NCBI GenBank assembly: GCA_030765325.1
Contig: JAVCCT010000201.1
Span: 1-5,472 of the forward strand
DNA: 5,472 nt
Direction of reading: 5' to 3'
From: Candidatus Stygibacter frigidus
GTDB taxonomy: Bacteria > Cloacimonadota > Cloacimonadia > Cloacimonadales > TCS61
Shown piece by piece: positions 1 through 5,472 of this stretch. Under the pieces are notes generated by a model. That model was not told the DNA's origin, did no database searches, and saw nothing but the letters and a program-made list of their open reading frames with translations. Each line of letters starts with the position of its first letter. Positions within the stretch are counted from its first letter, which is position 1. A program made the translations under genes and the position numbers.

Positions 1-13
1 AAACGGAGGAAAC

Positions 14-238
14 ATGGCTGTAAAAACATTAAATTGCGTTGGGTTAAAATGCCCACAACCTATTTTGAAAGTAGTTGCTTATATTCCAAATATGGAAGAA
101 GGCGATATACTGGAAGTATTGGCAGATTGTCCTTCCTTTCCCACAGATATCCAGGCATGGTGCAATCGCACTGGTAAAACTTTGATGTTTTGTATGGATG
201 ATGGGTCAGGAACTCACTCTGCTCAGATCCAGTTTTAG
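14..238 (+). CDS. tusA: TusA/SirA-family sulfur carrier protein
   Basis: A complete 74-residue protein, the usual length for the TusA/SirA/YedF fold. The start is supported by GGAGGA at 5-10, four bases upstream of the ATG. The family signature is visible as G10-L-K-C13-P-Q-P16, where Cys13 of the CPxP motif is the residue that carries a persulfide in characterised TusA proteins. The later stretch D38-C-P-S-F-P-T-D-I-Q-A-W-C50 matches the DCPxFxxDIxxWC variant common in anaerobes. Five cysteines (8, 13, 39, 50, 60) is many for so small a protein. It is a cytoplasmic sulfur-transfer protein by family. Possible roles are sulfur delivery to a molybdenum or tungsten cofactor enzyme, to tRNA, or to a sulfur-based redox pathway. 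A hairpin follows directly (245-278), so it may be transcribed partly apart from the downstream redox genes. The family call is secure; its partner and exact role are inferred only from the neighbourhood. Confidence 0.9.
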   Translation: MAVKTLNCVGLKCPQPILKVVAYIPNMEEGDILEVLADCPSFPTDIQAWCNRTGKTLMFCMDDGSGTHSAQIQF

Positions 239-244
239 TTGATC

Positions 245-278
245 AAATGCGTATCCGATAAATTTCGGATACGCATTT
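245..278 (+). terminator. Perfect 14-bp hairpin after tusA, probable terminator or attenuator
   Basis: Bases 245-258 pair perfectly with 265-278 (14 bp, including a GCG/CGC core) around the 6-nt loop TAAATT. The right arm ends in TTT followed by CT, so the U-tract is short for a classical intrinsic terminator. The position, 7 nt after the tusA stop and before the redox genes, fits a terminator or a partial terminator that lowers read-through into the operon. The symmetrical AAA/TTT ends would also fit RNA processing or 3'-end protection. Confidence 0.65.
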
Positions 279-279
279 C

Positions 280-299
280 TCCTGTTAAATATGACAGGA
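280..299. repeat. Second short inverted repeat in the tusA-mvhD spacer
   Basis: TCCTGT (280-285) is complementary to ACAGGA (294-299), with a possible extra T-G pair (286/293) and an AT-rich loop. It begins one base after the 14-bp hairpin, so the spacer can form two adjacent stem-loops. It could be a weak second hairpin, or a DNA operator dyad of about 20 bp upstream of the mvhD gene. The sequence alone does not decide between these. Confidence 0.35.
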
Positions 300-324
300 T
301 TCGTAAATAGAAAAAAAATAAGAA

Positions 325-330
325 TATAAT
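325..330 (+). promoter_or_regulatory. TATAAT, possible -10 element just upstream of mvhD
   Basis: A perfect TATAAT lies in a very AT-rich stretch, after an eight-A tract at 311-318. No convincing TTGACA-like -35 is seen at the usual spacing; the best nearby candidate, TTCGTA at 300-305, matches only three of six positions and sits 19 bases away. A start about 7 bases downstream would fall at about 337, leaving almost no leader and excluding the GAGG ribosome binding site at 332-335. It may therefore be chance in AT-rich DNA. It is listed because a promoter after the upstream hairpin would make the redox genes independent of tusA. Confidence 0.25.
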
Positions 331-339
331 AGAGGCTAC

Positions 340-768
340 ATGGAGCAAAAAGAATTTAAACCGCGAATCGTGGGCTTTCTGTGTAACTGGTGCACCTATG
401 CAGCAGCAGATATGGCGGGGGCATCGCGCAAAGATATTTCACCATCTTTGAATGTGATACGAGTAATGTGTTCGAGCCGGATAGATCATAATCTATTGTT
501 AACAACGTATTTCAATGGTGCAGATGGCATCCTGGTAGCTGGCTGACATCCTGGAGATTGTCATTACCAGGTTGGTAATTATTATGCTCGCCGCAGATAT
601 GCCCTACTCAAGAAAGTTATGGAAACCTTGAAATTAGAGCCGGAGAGGCTGCAATTATCATGGATTTCTGCCTCCGAAGGTAAACGCTATATTCAGGTTG
701 TTAATGAATTTTCTGATAAAATAAAGCAGCTTGGACCAAATCCATTAAGTAAGGCTGATCAGTTTTAG
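340..768 (+). CDS. mvhD: MvhD-like [2Fe-2S] electron-transfer subunit, selenoprotein with Sec at codon 69
   Basis: This is read as one 142-residue selenoprotein through an in-frame TGA at 544-546, a full-length member of the MvhD/VhuD/FlpD (hydrogenase iron-sulfur delta subunit) family. In characterised complexes this subunit passes electrons from a hydrogenase or dehydrogenase to HdrA through a [2Fe-2S] cluster. Family features occur on both sides of the TGA: F13-L-C15-N-W-C18 and R41-V-M-C44-S before it, and G-D-C74-H-Y, then R86-R-R-Y with a Leu/Lys-rich helix, then S-A-S-E-G and V-V-N-E-F with G-P-N-P-L near the end. Sec69 falls exactly where relatives have Cys in the G-C-H-P-G-D-C motif. 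A hairpin with an AGGUU loop follows the UGA. The start ATG has GAGG at 332-335, and an in-frame TAA at 319-321 allows no earlier start. It is followed 27 nt later by the first hdrA. A naive caller would report only 68 residues ending at 546. Pseudogenisation is unlikely because the downstream half is intact and fully conserved. Confidence 0.92.
544..546 (+). other. UGA selenocysteine codon (Sec69 of MvhD)
   Basis: TGA is in frame with the upstream ATG (codon 69) and with the downstream conserved sequence His-Pro-Gly-Asp-Cys-His-Tyr. Cysteine is expected at this position in the family, and Cys/Sec exchange is typical of selenoproteins. No other in-frame TGA occurs in the roughly 1,600 codons of the other genes here, and Trp is encoded by TGG throughout, so a genome-wide reassignment of UGA is not supported. 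Confidence 0.9.
563..579 (+). promoter_or_regulatory. Bacterial SECIS hairpin for Sec insertion in mvhD
   Basis: ATTACC (563-568) pairs perfectly with GGTAAT (574-579), giving a 6-bp stem and a 5-nt loop AGGTT (569-573). The loop guanines are 26 and 27 bases from the first base of the UGA and are followed by U. This resembles the A-G-G-U apical loop of the Escherichia coli fdhF SECIS that SelB recognises, and the distance lies in the range usual for bacterial elements. The stem extends only weakly below (561-581, 560-582 wobble, 557/558-585/584). It lies inside the coding sequence, as bacterial SECIS elements do, unlike the 3'-UTR location in archaea. Confidence 0.75.
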
Positions 769-795
769 AATAAATTTAAGCAATAAGGAAAACTC

Positions 796-2085
796 ATGGA
801 TCCTAAAGAAACAGTATTAGTGATAGGCTCAGGGATTGCTGGAATGGAAGCAAGCCTGATGCTTTCTAAAGCTGGGAAGAAAGTATACCTGGTGGAAAAA
901 TTGCCATTAATAGGCGGAAACGTGATCAAAACAGGTGAAAGCTTTCCTAATATGGAGTGCTCCACCTGCCTGGTAGCTCCTATCCAGCAGGAGATATTGC
1001 AGGATAAAAATATTGAGGTTCTCACTGTAAGCAATGTTCAATCAGTAGGTGGAGAAGCAGGAAATTTTGACGTAACTATCCTTAAAAAAGCCAGATATGT
1101 AAATATAAGTGCCTGCCTTGGTTGCGGCATGTGTTATCCCGTATGTCCGGTATCTCAACCCAATAATTGGGAGCAGGGACTTATTGAGAAAAAGGCGATC
1201 TATGTGGAATGTGCTGGGTCACTTCCCAATGTTCCTGTGATAGATTCAAAATTATGCTTGAGACTGAATGGCACCGAGGAATGTAATTTATGCACTGAAG
1301 CCTGTATGTTTGCAGCAATAGATTTCAGTGAGCAGGATGAATTGATCGAGATAAAGGCAGGGGCAATAATTGCAGCAACAGGTTTTGATACTATTGATGC
1401 AACTGAAATAGAGCAGCTGGGATATGGTAAATATCCTGGAGTATTCACAGCATATGAACTGGAACGGTTACTTGCCTCAAATGGTCCTACAGAAGGAAAA
1501 TTGCGGCTTCGGGATGGCGAGACAAAACCGGAAACAGCAGCGATCATTCATTGCACGGGAAGAGATTTGGTTGGTTATTGCTCAAATGTGTGCTGCTCTT
1601 ATGCTGCGCGTCATGCCCATTTTATGAAAGAGAAACTCCCTGAGATAAAAATCTATGATATATATACCGATCTTTGCCTGCCGGATAAGCATTATCAGAA
1701 ACTGAATACAGAGATCAGAAAGACAAAATCTACCTATATATATCAATCAGAACCTGATAAACTGAATATTGAAGAGATTAATGGAAAACTAAAGATAAAT
1801 TATCTGGATAATCAGGGAACCACTTCTGGTTTAGAAGTTGATATGGTGATATTAACAACAGCGATCAAACCGGCATCGGGTATGCCGGAAATTGCAGATA
1901 TATTAGGTATCAATCTTGATAAATACGGTTTTCTGCAAACACAGGAAGGCAGCATTGGATCAATTTGCACTAATCGCTCAGGAATATATGCAGTTGGTTG
2001 TGCAGAAGGACCAAAAGACATTCCTTCCAGTGTAGTTCAATCTTCAGCAGCAGTGGCACAAGTTATGAATTTATTAGAAAGCTAA
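796..2085 (+). CDS. hdrA: HdrA-like FAD/iron-sulfur subunit (short form, QmoA-like architecture)
   Basis: A 429-residue member of the HdrA family, the FAD-containing electron-bifurcating or electron-distributing subunit of heterodisulfide reductase-type complexes; cytoplasmic. The order of parts is: FAD-binding GxGxxG at residues 11-16 (G-S-G-I-A-G), E34 at the end of the second strand, a flavin-near loop with C55-S-T-C58 as in canonical HdrA, a [4Fe-4S] motif C107-x2-C110-x2-C113-x3-C117-P, a second cluster set C154...C163-x2-C166-x3-C170, the HdrA-specific set C253, C262, C266, C267 (G-Y-C-S-N-V-C-C), and the C-terminal FAD element G401-C-A-E-G-P-K-D-I-P. Compared with methanogen HdrA (about 650 residues), it lacks the N-terminal domain and the C-terminal two-cluster ferredoxin. 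Its length fits QmoA, but the flavin-loop cysteines are HdrA-like. AAGGA at 785-789 supports the start. The next gene begins 9 nt after the stop, which suggests coupled production. The family is certain; the HdrA versus QmoA subtype is less so. Confidence 0.92.
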   Translation: MDPKETVLVIGSGIAGMEASLMLSKAGKKVYLVEKLPLIGGNVIKTGESFPNMECSTCLVAPIQQEILQDKNIEVLTVSNVQSVGGEAGNFDVTILKKARYVNISACLGCGMCYPVCPVSQPNNWEQGLIEKKAIYVECAGSLPNVPVIDSKLCLRLNGTEECNLCTEACMFAAIDFSEQDELIEIKAGAIIAATGFDTIDATEIEQLGYGKYPGVFTAYELERLLASNGPTEGKLRLRDGETKPETAAIIHCTGRDLVGYCSNVCCSYAARHAHFMKEKLPEIKIYDIYTDLCLPDKHYQKLNTEIRKTKSTYIYQSEPDKLNIEEINGKLKINYLDNQGTTSGLEVDMVILTTAIKPASGMPEIADILGINLDKYGFLQTQEGSIGSICTNRSGIYAVGCAEGPKDIPSSVVQSSAAVAQVMNLLES

Positions 2086-2094
2086 GGTGGAGAG

Positions 2095-3783
2095 ATGTCA
2101 GATAAAATAGGAATTTATGTTTGTGAATGCGGACCAAATATTGCCAGCAAAGTAGATATTGAGCGAATAGTGGCAGAGATCTCTGCTTTGGAAGATATGA
2201 AAGATATAGAGCTGGTGGTAAAACCATATAAACTGCTTTGTTCAGTAGCTGGTAAAGCCTATTTGGAAGAAGAGATAAAAGCAAATAATCTTACACACTT
2301 AGTGTGTGCAGCCTGCTCACCGCGTGATCATGACAGCACATTTAAGGAAGTCTGCAAGAAAGCCGGATTGAATCCTTATATGTATAAAATCGTGAATATT
2401 CGTGAGCAATGCGCCTGGATAATTTCTGATAAAGAAGAAGCGACAGATAAGGCAATTCAATATATTCATTCCGGGATAGACCGGGTATTATATCAAGAGC
2501 CTTTAATTGAAAAACAGTTAGAAAGCAATCCCGATGTACTTGTGATAGGGGGTGGGATTGCTGGAATGGAATCTGCTTTAAACCTTGCCGGTAAGAACCG
2601 AAGAGTATTTTTAGTAGAAAGAGCAGAAGAATTAGGCGGGAAAACTGTACATTTCAAGAAGCTATTACCACGCCAGGGGATTACGGCATCATCGATACAG
2701 AATAAAATATCAGAAGTAAATAAAAATCCTTTCATTAAAGTCTTCACATCCACAGAATTGGATAAGATTGTAGGATTTCTGGGAAACTTTGAGATCATAT
2801 TAAAGAATAATCAGAGTGGTGAAGAGACCGAGCTTCTGGCTGGTGCAGTGGTGCTGGCAAATGGAAGTAAGGAAGCAGATCCGCTTGACTTCCAGGGCAA
2901 TGAATATACCCAGGATGATGAGGTATATACCGCACTGGAAATAGAGAAGATGTATAATGAAACCGGTAAAATCACTTTGAAGAATGGAGAAATACCTAAT
3001 TCAGTCGCTCTGGTGCATTGCATTGGCAGAAAAGAAGTAGGTTATTGCTCCAAAATCTGCTGTAACTATTTAGTAAAAATAGCCGATTATCTGAAAGAGC
3101 AGTCTGAAAAGACTGAAATTACTGATCTGTATGATGATATTTGTGTGCCTGATAAAGAAGATCAGGAATATTATGAAAAAGTGATGACGCAAGTGGAATC
3201 TGTGAGGATAATAAATTCACGGGTGGAAGGCAATAAGCTTCATTATACGGAGATCAGTGGCAAGGAATCAGTGTTGAAACCAGATATGATCATTTTAGCT
3301 TCAGCTCTTTTACCTTCAGAGGAGAATGTTCACTTTGCTGATATTTTGAATATTGACCAGCATGAATCAGGTTTTTTTCTGGAGTCACATATTAAGATCA
3401 AGCCAGTATCAACCAATACGGATGGCGTATTTGTGGTGGGATCCACTCGAGGAGCCTGTGGCATATCTGATGCGGTACTGCAGGCACAGGCAGCAGCGGG
3501 AAATATCCTCACTCAATTGATTCCGGGTCAAAAGATCGTTCCTGAAGTGATGGTTTCTGAAATACTGGAAGCGTATTGCACAGGTTGCCAGACCTGTCTT
3601 GAGGTTTGTGTTTTTGGAGCGATCTATTTTGATGAAGAACGGGGAATATCCGTTGTTAATGAAGCGATTTGCCGAGGTTGTGGAACTTGTGTGGGTAGTT
3701 GTCCTTCGGGTTCTATTCGCACACGTCATTTCACCAATCCTCAAATATATCAGGAAGTAAAGGAAGCATTAAGAAAATGTTAG
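2095..3783 (+). CDS. hdrA: HdrA-like FAD/iron-sulfur subunit (with N-terminal and C-terminal Fe-S domains)
   Basis: A second, diverged HdrA paralogue of 562 residues; cytoplasmic. Residues 1-130 form the HdrA N-terminal domain, with C10-E-C12-G, C49-S, and the hallmark C71-A-A-C74-S-P-R and N-I-R-E-Q-C106. A FAD-binding G152-G-G-I-A-G157 follows, then the HdrA set C309, C318, C322, C323, and the FAD element G449-S-T-R-G-A-C-G-I-S. The C-terminus carries two [4Fe-4S] motifs, C495-x2-C498-x2-C501-x3-C505 and C526-x2-C529-x2-C532-x3-C536-P. Two canonical HdrA parts are missing: the flavin-loop CxxC (here L191-P-R-Q-G-I) and the ferredoxin normally inserted in the FAD domain. Both are present in the preceding gene, so the two probably act together, as QmoA and QmoB do. 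QmoB carries a fused MvhD domain; here MvhD is a separate gene. GGTGGAG at 2086-2092 gives the ribosome binding site just before the ATG. The protein ends on a cysteine. Confidence 0.92.
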   Translation: MSDKIGIYVCECGPNIASKVDIERIVAEISALEDMKDIELVVKPYKLLCSVAGKAYLEEEIKANNLTHLVCAACSPRDHDSTFKEVCKKAGLNPYMYKIVNIREQCAWIISDKEEATDKAIQYIHSGIDRVLYQEPLIEKQLESNPDVLVIGGGIAGMESALNLAGKNRRVFLVERAEELGGKTVHFKKLLPRQGITASSIQNKISEVNKNPFIKVFTSTELDKIVGFLGNFEIILKNNQSGEETELLAGAVVLANGSKEADPLDFQGNEYTQDDEVYTALEIEKMYNETGKITLKNGEIPNSVALVHCIGRKEVGYCSKICCNYLVKIADYLKEQSEKTEITDLYDDICVPDKEDQEYYEKVMTQVESVRIINSRVEGNKLHYTEISGKESVLKPDMIILASALLPSEENVHFADILNIDQHESGFFLESHIKIKPVSTNTDGVFVVGSTRGACGISDAVLQAQAAAGNILTQLIPGQKIVPEVMVSEILEAYCTGCQTCLEVCVFGAIYFDEERGISVVNEAICRGCGTCVGSCPSGSIRTRHFTNPQIYQEVKEALRKC

Positions 3784-3819
3784 ATCAAGAATATAAATCA
3801 GGATTACGAGGAGTATTAA

Positions 3820-4974
3820 ATGACTGAAATTCCTCAGAAGGGAGTATTGCTAAACTCTGAAAAAGGGGTTCAGGACTCAATATTAGCTTTTTTGAAATCT
3901 GCAGCAGAGAAAAAGGTGTTTGATGCCATAATGATGCCAATGAAGGTGCCTTCTGGAGATTCTTTTGCCTGGATCATGATAAAAGACATGGCGTGGTTAG
4001 ATAATGCAACCCCCTTAGCCCCAATAATGCCAGTGAATGCAGCAAAAGCAGTGAAAAGATTTACGCGCAAAGGTGAAGGCAGAAACAAAGTTGCTATACT
4101 TATAAGACCTTGTGAAGTTAGAGCTTGCGTGGAATTAACTAAACTAAATCAGATCAAAACAGAGGATTTAATTATATTCAGTTATGACTGCCCCGGTGCA
4201 TTGCCAATGCAGGATTATATAAAAGATCCTGACTGGGGCGACAGCGAATTTGAGAAATTATTAAGTAATAATATCTGGAATTCTGATCTTGTAAAACCAG
4301 TCTGTAAAATTTGTGATAAATTCTCCTTACCAGCCAGTGATTTGCATTTTGGAAGAGAAAATGATAGATTACTACTAATGGCTAATAGTAAAAAAGGAAT
4401 AGATTTCATTTCAGAAATGAAGCTTGAAGTAAATGAAGAATTGGGTAAATGGAAAAAAGCTATTGAAGAAATTACCAGTAAACGTCTTTCTGCAAAAGAA
4501 GAAACTTTTAAAGTCATAAAAAATAAAGTGGAAGGTTTAGATAATCTATTGAATACGTTTGCTGAGTGCATCGGCTGTCATAATTGTCAAAGTGCCTGCC
4601 CAATCTGTTATTGTCGTCAATGTTACTTTGATTCTGTGGCGTCAAAGCCTAATTCAGATATAGTATTAATGAGAGCTGAGCAAAGAGGGGGAGTGTCATT
4701 ACCGCTTGATAAATTAATGTTCCACACTGGCAGAATGGCTCACATGAGTCTTTCCTGCATTTCCTGCGGTTTATGCTCTGATGCCTGTCCAGTAAATATT
4801 CCAGTAGCAAAAATATTCAGTTATGTTGCCAGTGAAACTCAAAAAACCTTTGAATATACCGCAGGAGAGAGTTTTGGAGATGCCCTGCCAATGAAGGAAT
4901 ATAAACCGGAAGAATTAGGTGAATTAGGAAATCTGGTCAATAGCGCAGAAATTCAGGAGGGTGATCATGAATAA
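3820..4974 (+). CDS. FrhB/FdhB-like flavin and iron-sulfur oxidoreductase subunit with 4Fe-4S dicluster domain
   Basis: A 384-residue protein of the coenzyme F420 hydrogenase/formate dehydrogenase beta-subunit superfamily (COG1035-like), here with a C-terminal dicluster domain. The N-terminal half carries the family's conserved P68-I-M-P-V-N, R-P-C98-E-V-R-A and S121-Y-D-C124-P-G, then V-C162-K-I-C165-D. The C-terminal part carries C250-x2-C253-x2-C256-x3-C260-P, immediately followed by three extra cysteines (263, 265, 268), and a second set C313-x2-C316-x2-C319-x3-C323-P. Relatives bind FAD and Fe-S clusters and exchange electrons with F420 in methanogens; in bacteria without F420 the partner is probably NAD(P)H, ferredoxin or a dehydrogenase. 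It replaces the HdrB/HdrC genes usually expected near HdrA. GAGGAG at 3808-3813 fixes the start, 36 nt after the hdrA stop. The next gene starts inside its last codons. The superfamily is clear; the substrate is unknown. Confidence 0.85.
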   Translation: MTEIPQKGVLLNSEKGVQDSILAFLKSAAEKKVFDAIMMPMKVPSGDSFAWIMIKDMAWLDNATPLAPIMPVNAAKAVKRFTRKGEGRNKVAILIRPCEVRACVELTKLNQIKTEDLIIFSYDCPGALPMQDYIKDPDWGDSEFEKLLSNNIWNSDLVKPVCKICDKFSLPASDLHFGRENDRLLLMANSKKGIDFISEMKLEVNEELGKWKKAIEEITSKRLSAKEETFKVIKNKVEGLDNLLNTFAECIGCHNCQSACPICYCRQCYFDSVASKPNSDIVLMRAEQRGGVSLPLDKLMFHTGRMAHMSLSCISCGLCSDACPVNIPVAKIFSYVASETQKTFEYTAGESFGDALPMKEYKPEELGELGNLVNSAEIQEGDHE

Positions 4975-5472
4975 ATTTATCAAGCTTAATACTGATCGCT
5001 CTGAGGCTATAAAAAATTTCCTGAAAGAATTACTGGAGAACGATAAAATCAGTAGTGTATTATCTCTTAGAAAGCATAAGAATGGCAAAGTTGATTATGG
5101 ATTGACTTCAAGTGTAGATTTATTAGATAATATTTTGCCTTTTTATCCGTATATGCCAGCGAATGCCGGGCAGCTTATGGGCAGATTTACTCCTATGGAA
5201 AAGCCTGTTGCTGCTGTGGTGAAACCCTGTGAATTTCGTGCTTTTGTGGAAATGGTAAAAAGGGAGCAGGTAAAAAGGGAAGATTTCATTGTTATCACTT
5301 ATAGTTGCGGTGGGGTGTATCCTCTTAAAATTAATGCAGTTCAGGAAATAGATGAAAAGCTGGCGGATTATCAGCAGCAGGTAGCAGATCAGGAAATTCC
5401 AGAAGGTATTAGAAGTTCCTGCAAAGGCTGTGAACATATTAATCCCCTTGAAGCAGATATTTTTATCTCAGT
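4967..5472 (+). CDS. Second FrhB/FdhB-like subunit (partial, continues past window end)
   Basis: An open frame runs from ATG 4967 to the window end with no stop, giving 168 complete codons of an unfinished gene. It is a diverged paralogue of the preceding protein: P61-Y-M-P-A-N matches P-I-M-P-V-N, K-P-C88-E-F-R-A matches R-P-C-E-V-R-A, T111-Y-S-C114-G-G matches S-Y-D-C-P-G, and S-C152-K-G-C155-E matches V-C-K-I-C-D. Whether it also carries the C-terminal ferredoxin clusters cannot be seen. AGGAGG at 4955-4960, six bases before the ATG, lies within the end of the upstream gene. The two genes overlap by 8 nt (ATGAATAA), so translational coupling and roughly equal production are likely. The pair probably sits side by side in one complex, but that is inference. 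No other start with a comparable ribosome binding site is seen. Confidence 0.85.
   Translation, partial: MNKFIKLNTDRSEAIKNFLKELLENDKISSVLSLRKHKNGKVDYGLTSSVDLLDNILPFYPYMPANAGQLMGRFTPMEKPVAAVVKPCEFRAFVEMVKREQVKREDFIVITYSCGGVYPLKINAVQEIDEKLADYQQQVADQEIPEGIRSSCKGCEHINPLEADIFIS

Noticed and set aside
340..546. A short 68-residue protein ending at TGA 546, or a nonsense-mutated pseudogene.
   Set aside because: The same frame continues with the conserved second half of MvhD to 768, Sec replaces a conserved Cys, and a suitable SECIS hairpin follows.
544..546. UGA read as Trp or Gly through an alternative genetic code.
   Set aside because: No other in-frame TGA exists in about 1,600 codons and TGG is used for Trp; neither Trp nor Gly fits the conserved Cys position.
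528..554. Direct repeat CATCCTGG at 528-535 and 547-554 flanking the Sec codon.
   Set aside because: Eight bases in different reading frames within coding sequence; likely chance, with no matching structure that needs both copies.
550..571. Alternative hairpin CCTGG (550-554) with CCAGG (567-571).
   Set aside because: Only 5 bp with a 12-nt loop, and it would disrupt the better 6-bp, 5-nt-loop SECIS-like hairpin at 563-579.
1424..1627. A plus-strand open frame of 67 residues inside the first hdrA.
   Set aside because: An out-of-frame shadow within a continuous, motif-rich HdrA reading frame.
3409..3744. A minus-strand open frame of 111 residues opposite the end of the second hdrA.
   Set aside because: Antisense to the two-cluster ferredoxin domain; the low-complexity Thr/Arg/Ser-rich translation is an artefact of the coding strand.
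5123..5437. A minus-strand open frame of 104 residues near the window end.
   Set aside because: It lies fully opposite the second FdhB-like gene, has no recognisable domain, and its composition looks like an antisense shadow. The plus strand has conserved motifs and a strong ribosome binding site.

Overview
The window is a compact, entirely plus-strand gene cluster from an AT-rich bacterial genome, most likely a strict anaerobe. In order it encodes a TusA/SirA-family sulfur carrier (14-238), an MvhD-type [2Fe-2S] electron-transfer subunit (340-768), two different HdrA-like flavo-iron-sulfur proteins (796-2085 and 2095-3783), and two tandem FrhB/FdhB-like (COG1035-type) flavin/Fe-S oxidoreductase subunits (3820-4974, and 4967 onward, cut by the window end). 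Clear Shine-Dalgarno sequences (GGAGGA, AAGGA, GGTGGAG, GAGGAG, AGGAGG) and the UGA recoding signal described below point to a bacterium rather than a methanogenic archaeon, although the proteins belong to families first known from methanogens. The phylum cannot be fixed from this sequence. Fermentative or syntrophic anaerobes (for example Cloacimonadota-like or Deltaproteobacteria-like lineages) are plausible.

The most important point for annotation is that the MvhD gene contains an in-frame TGA at 544-546 (codon 69) and is very probably a selenoprotein. The reading frame continues past the TGA for 73 more sense codons to a TAG at 766-768, and it carries the family signature with Sec in place of Cys (G-U-H-P-G-D-C-H-Y). 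A bacterial-type SECIS hairpin with an AGGUU loop lies at 563-579, just downstream of the UGA. A conventional gene caller would stop at codon 68 and lose the second half of the protein.

Regions: 1-238 is the sulfur carrier with its ribosome binding site. 239-339 is a non-coding spacer with a perfect 14-bp hairpin (probable terminator or attenuator), a second small dyad, an A-tract and a TATAAT. 340-5472 is one operon-like run with gaps of 27, 9 and 36 nt and an 8-nt overlap.

Functionally, the two HdrA paralogues look like complementary parts. The first (429 aa) has the FAD domain, the Cys-containing flavin loop and the inserted ferredoxin region, but lacks the N-terminal HdrA domain and the C-terminal ferredoxin. 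The second (562 aa) has those two missing parts but lacks the flavin-loop cysteines and the inserted ferredoxin. This recalls the QmoA/QmoB pair. With MvhD as electron entry and FrhB/FdhB-like proteins as a further flavin module, the locus reads as a heterodisulfide-reductase-like, possibly electron-bifurcating, complex. No HdrB, HdrC, hydrogenase or formate dehydrogenase catalytic subunit is visible within the window, so the terminal donor and acceptor are unknown.
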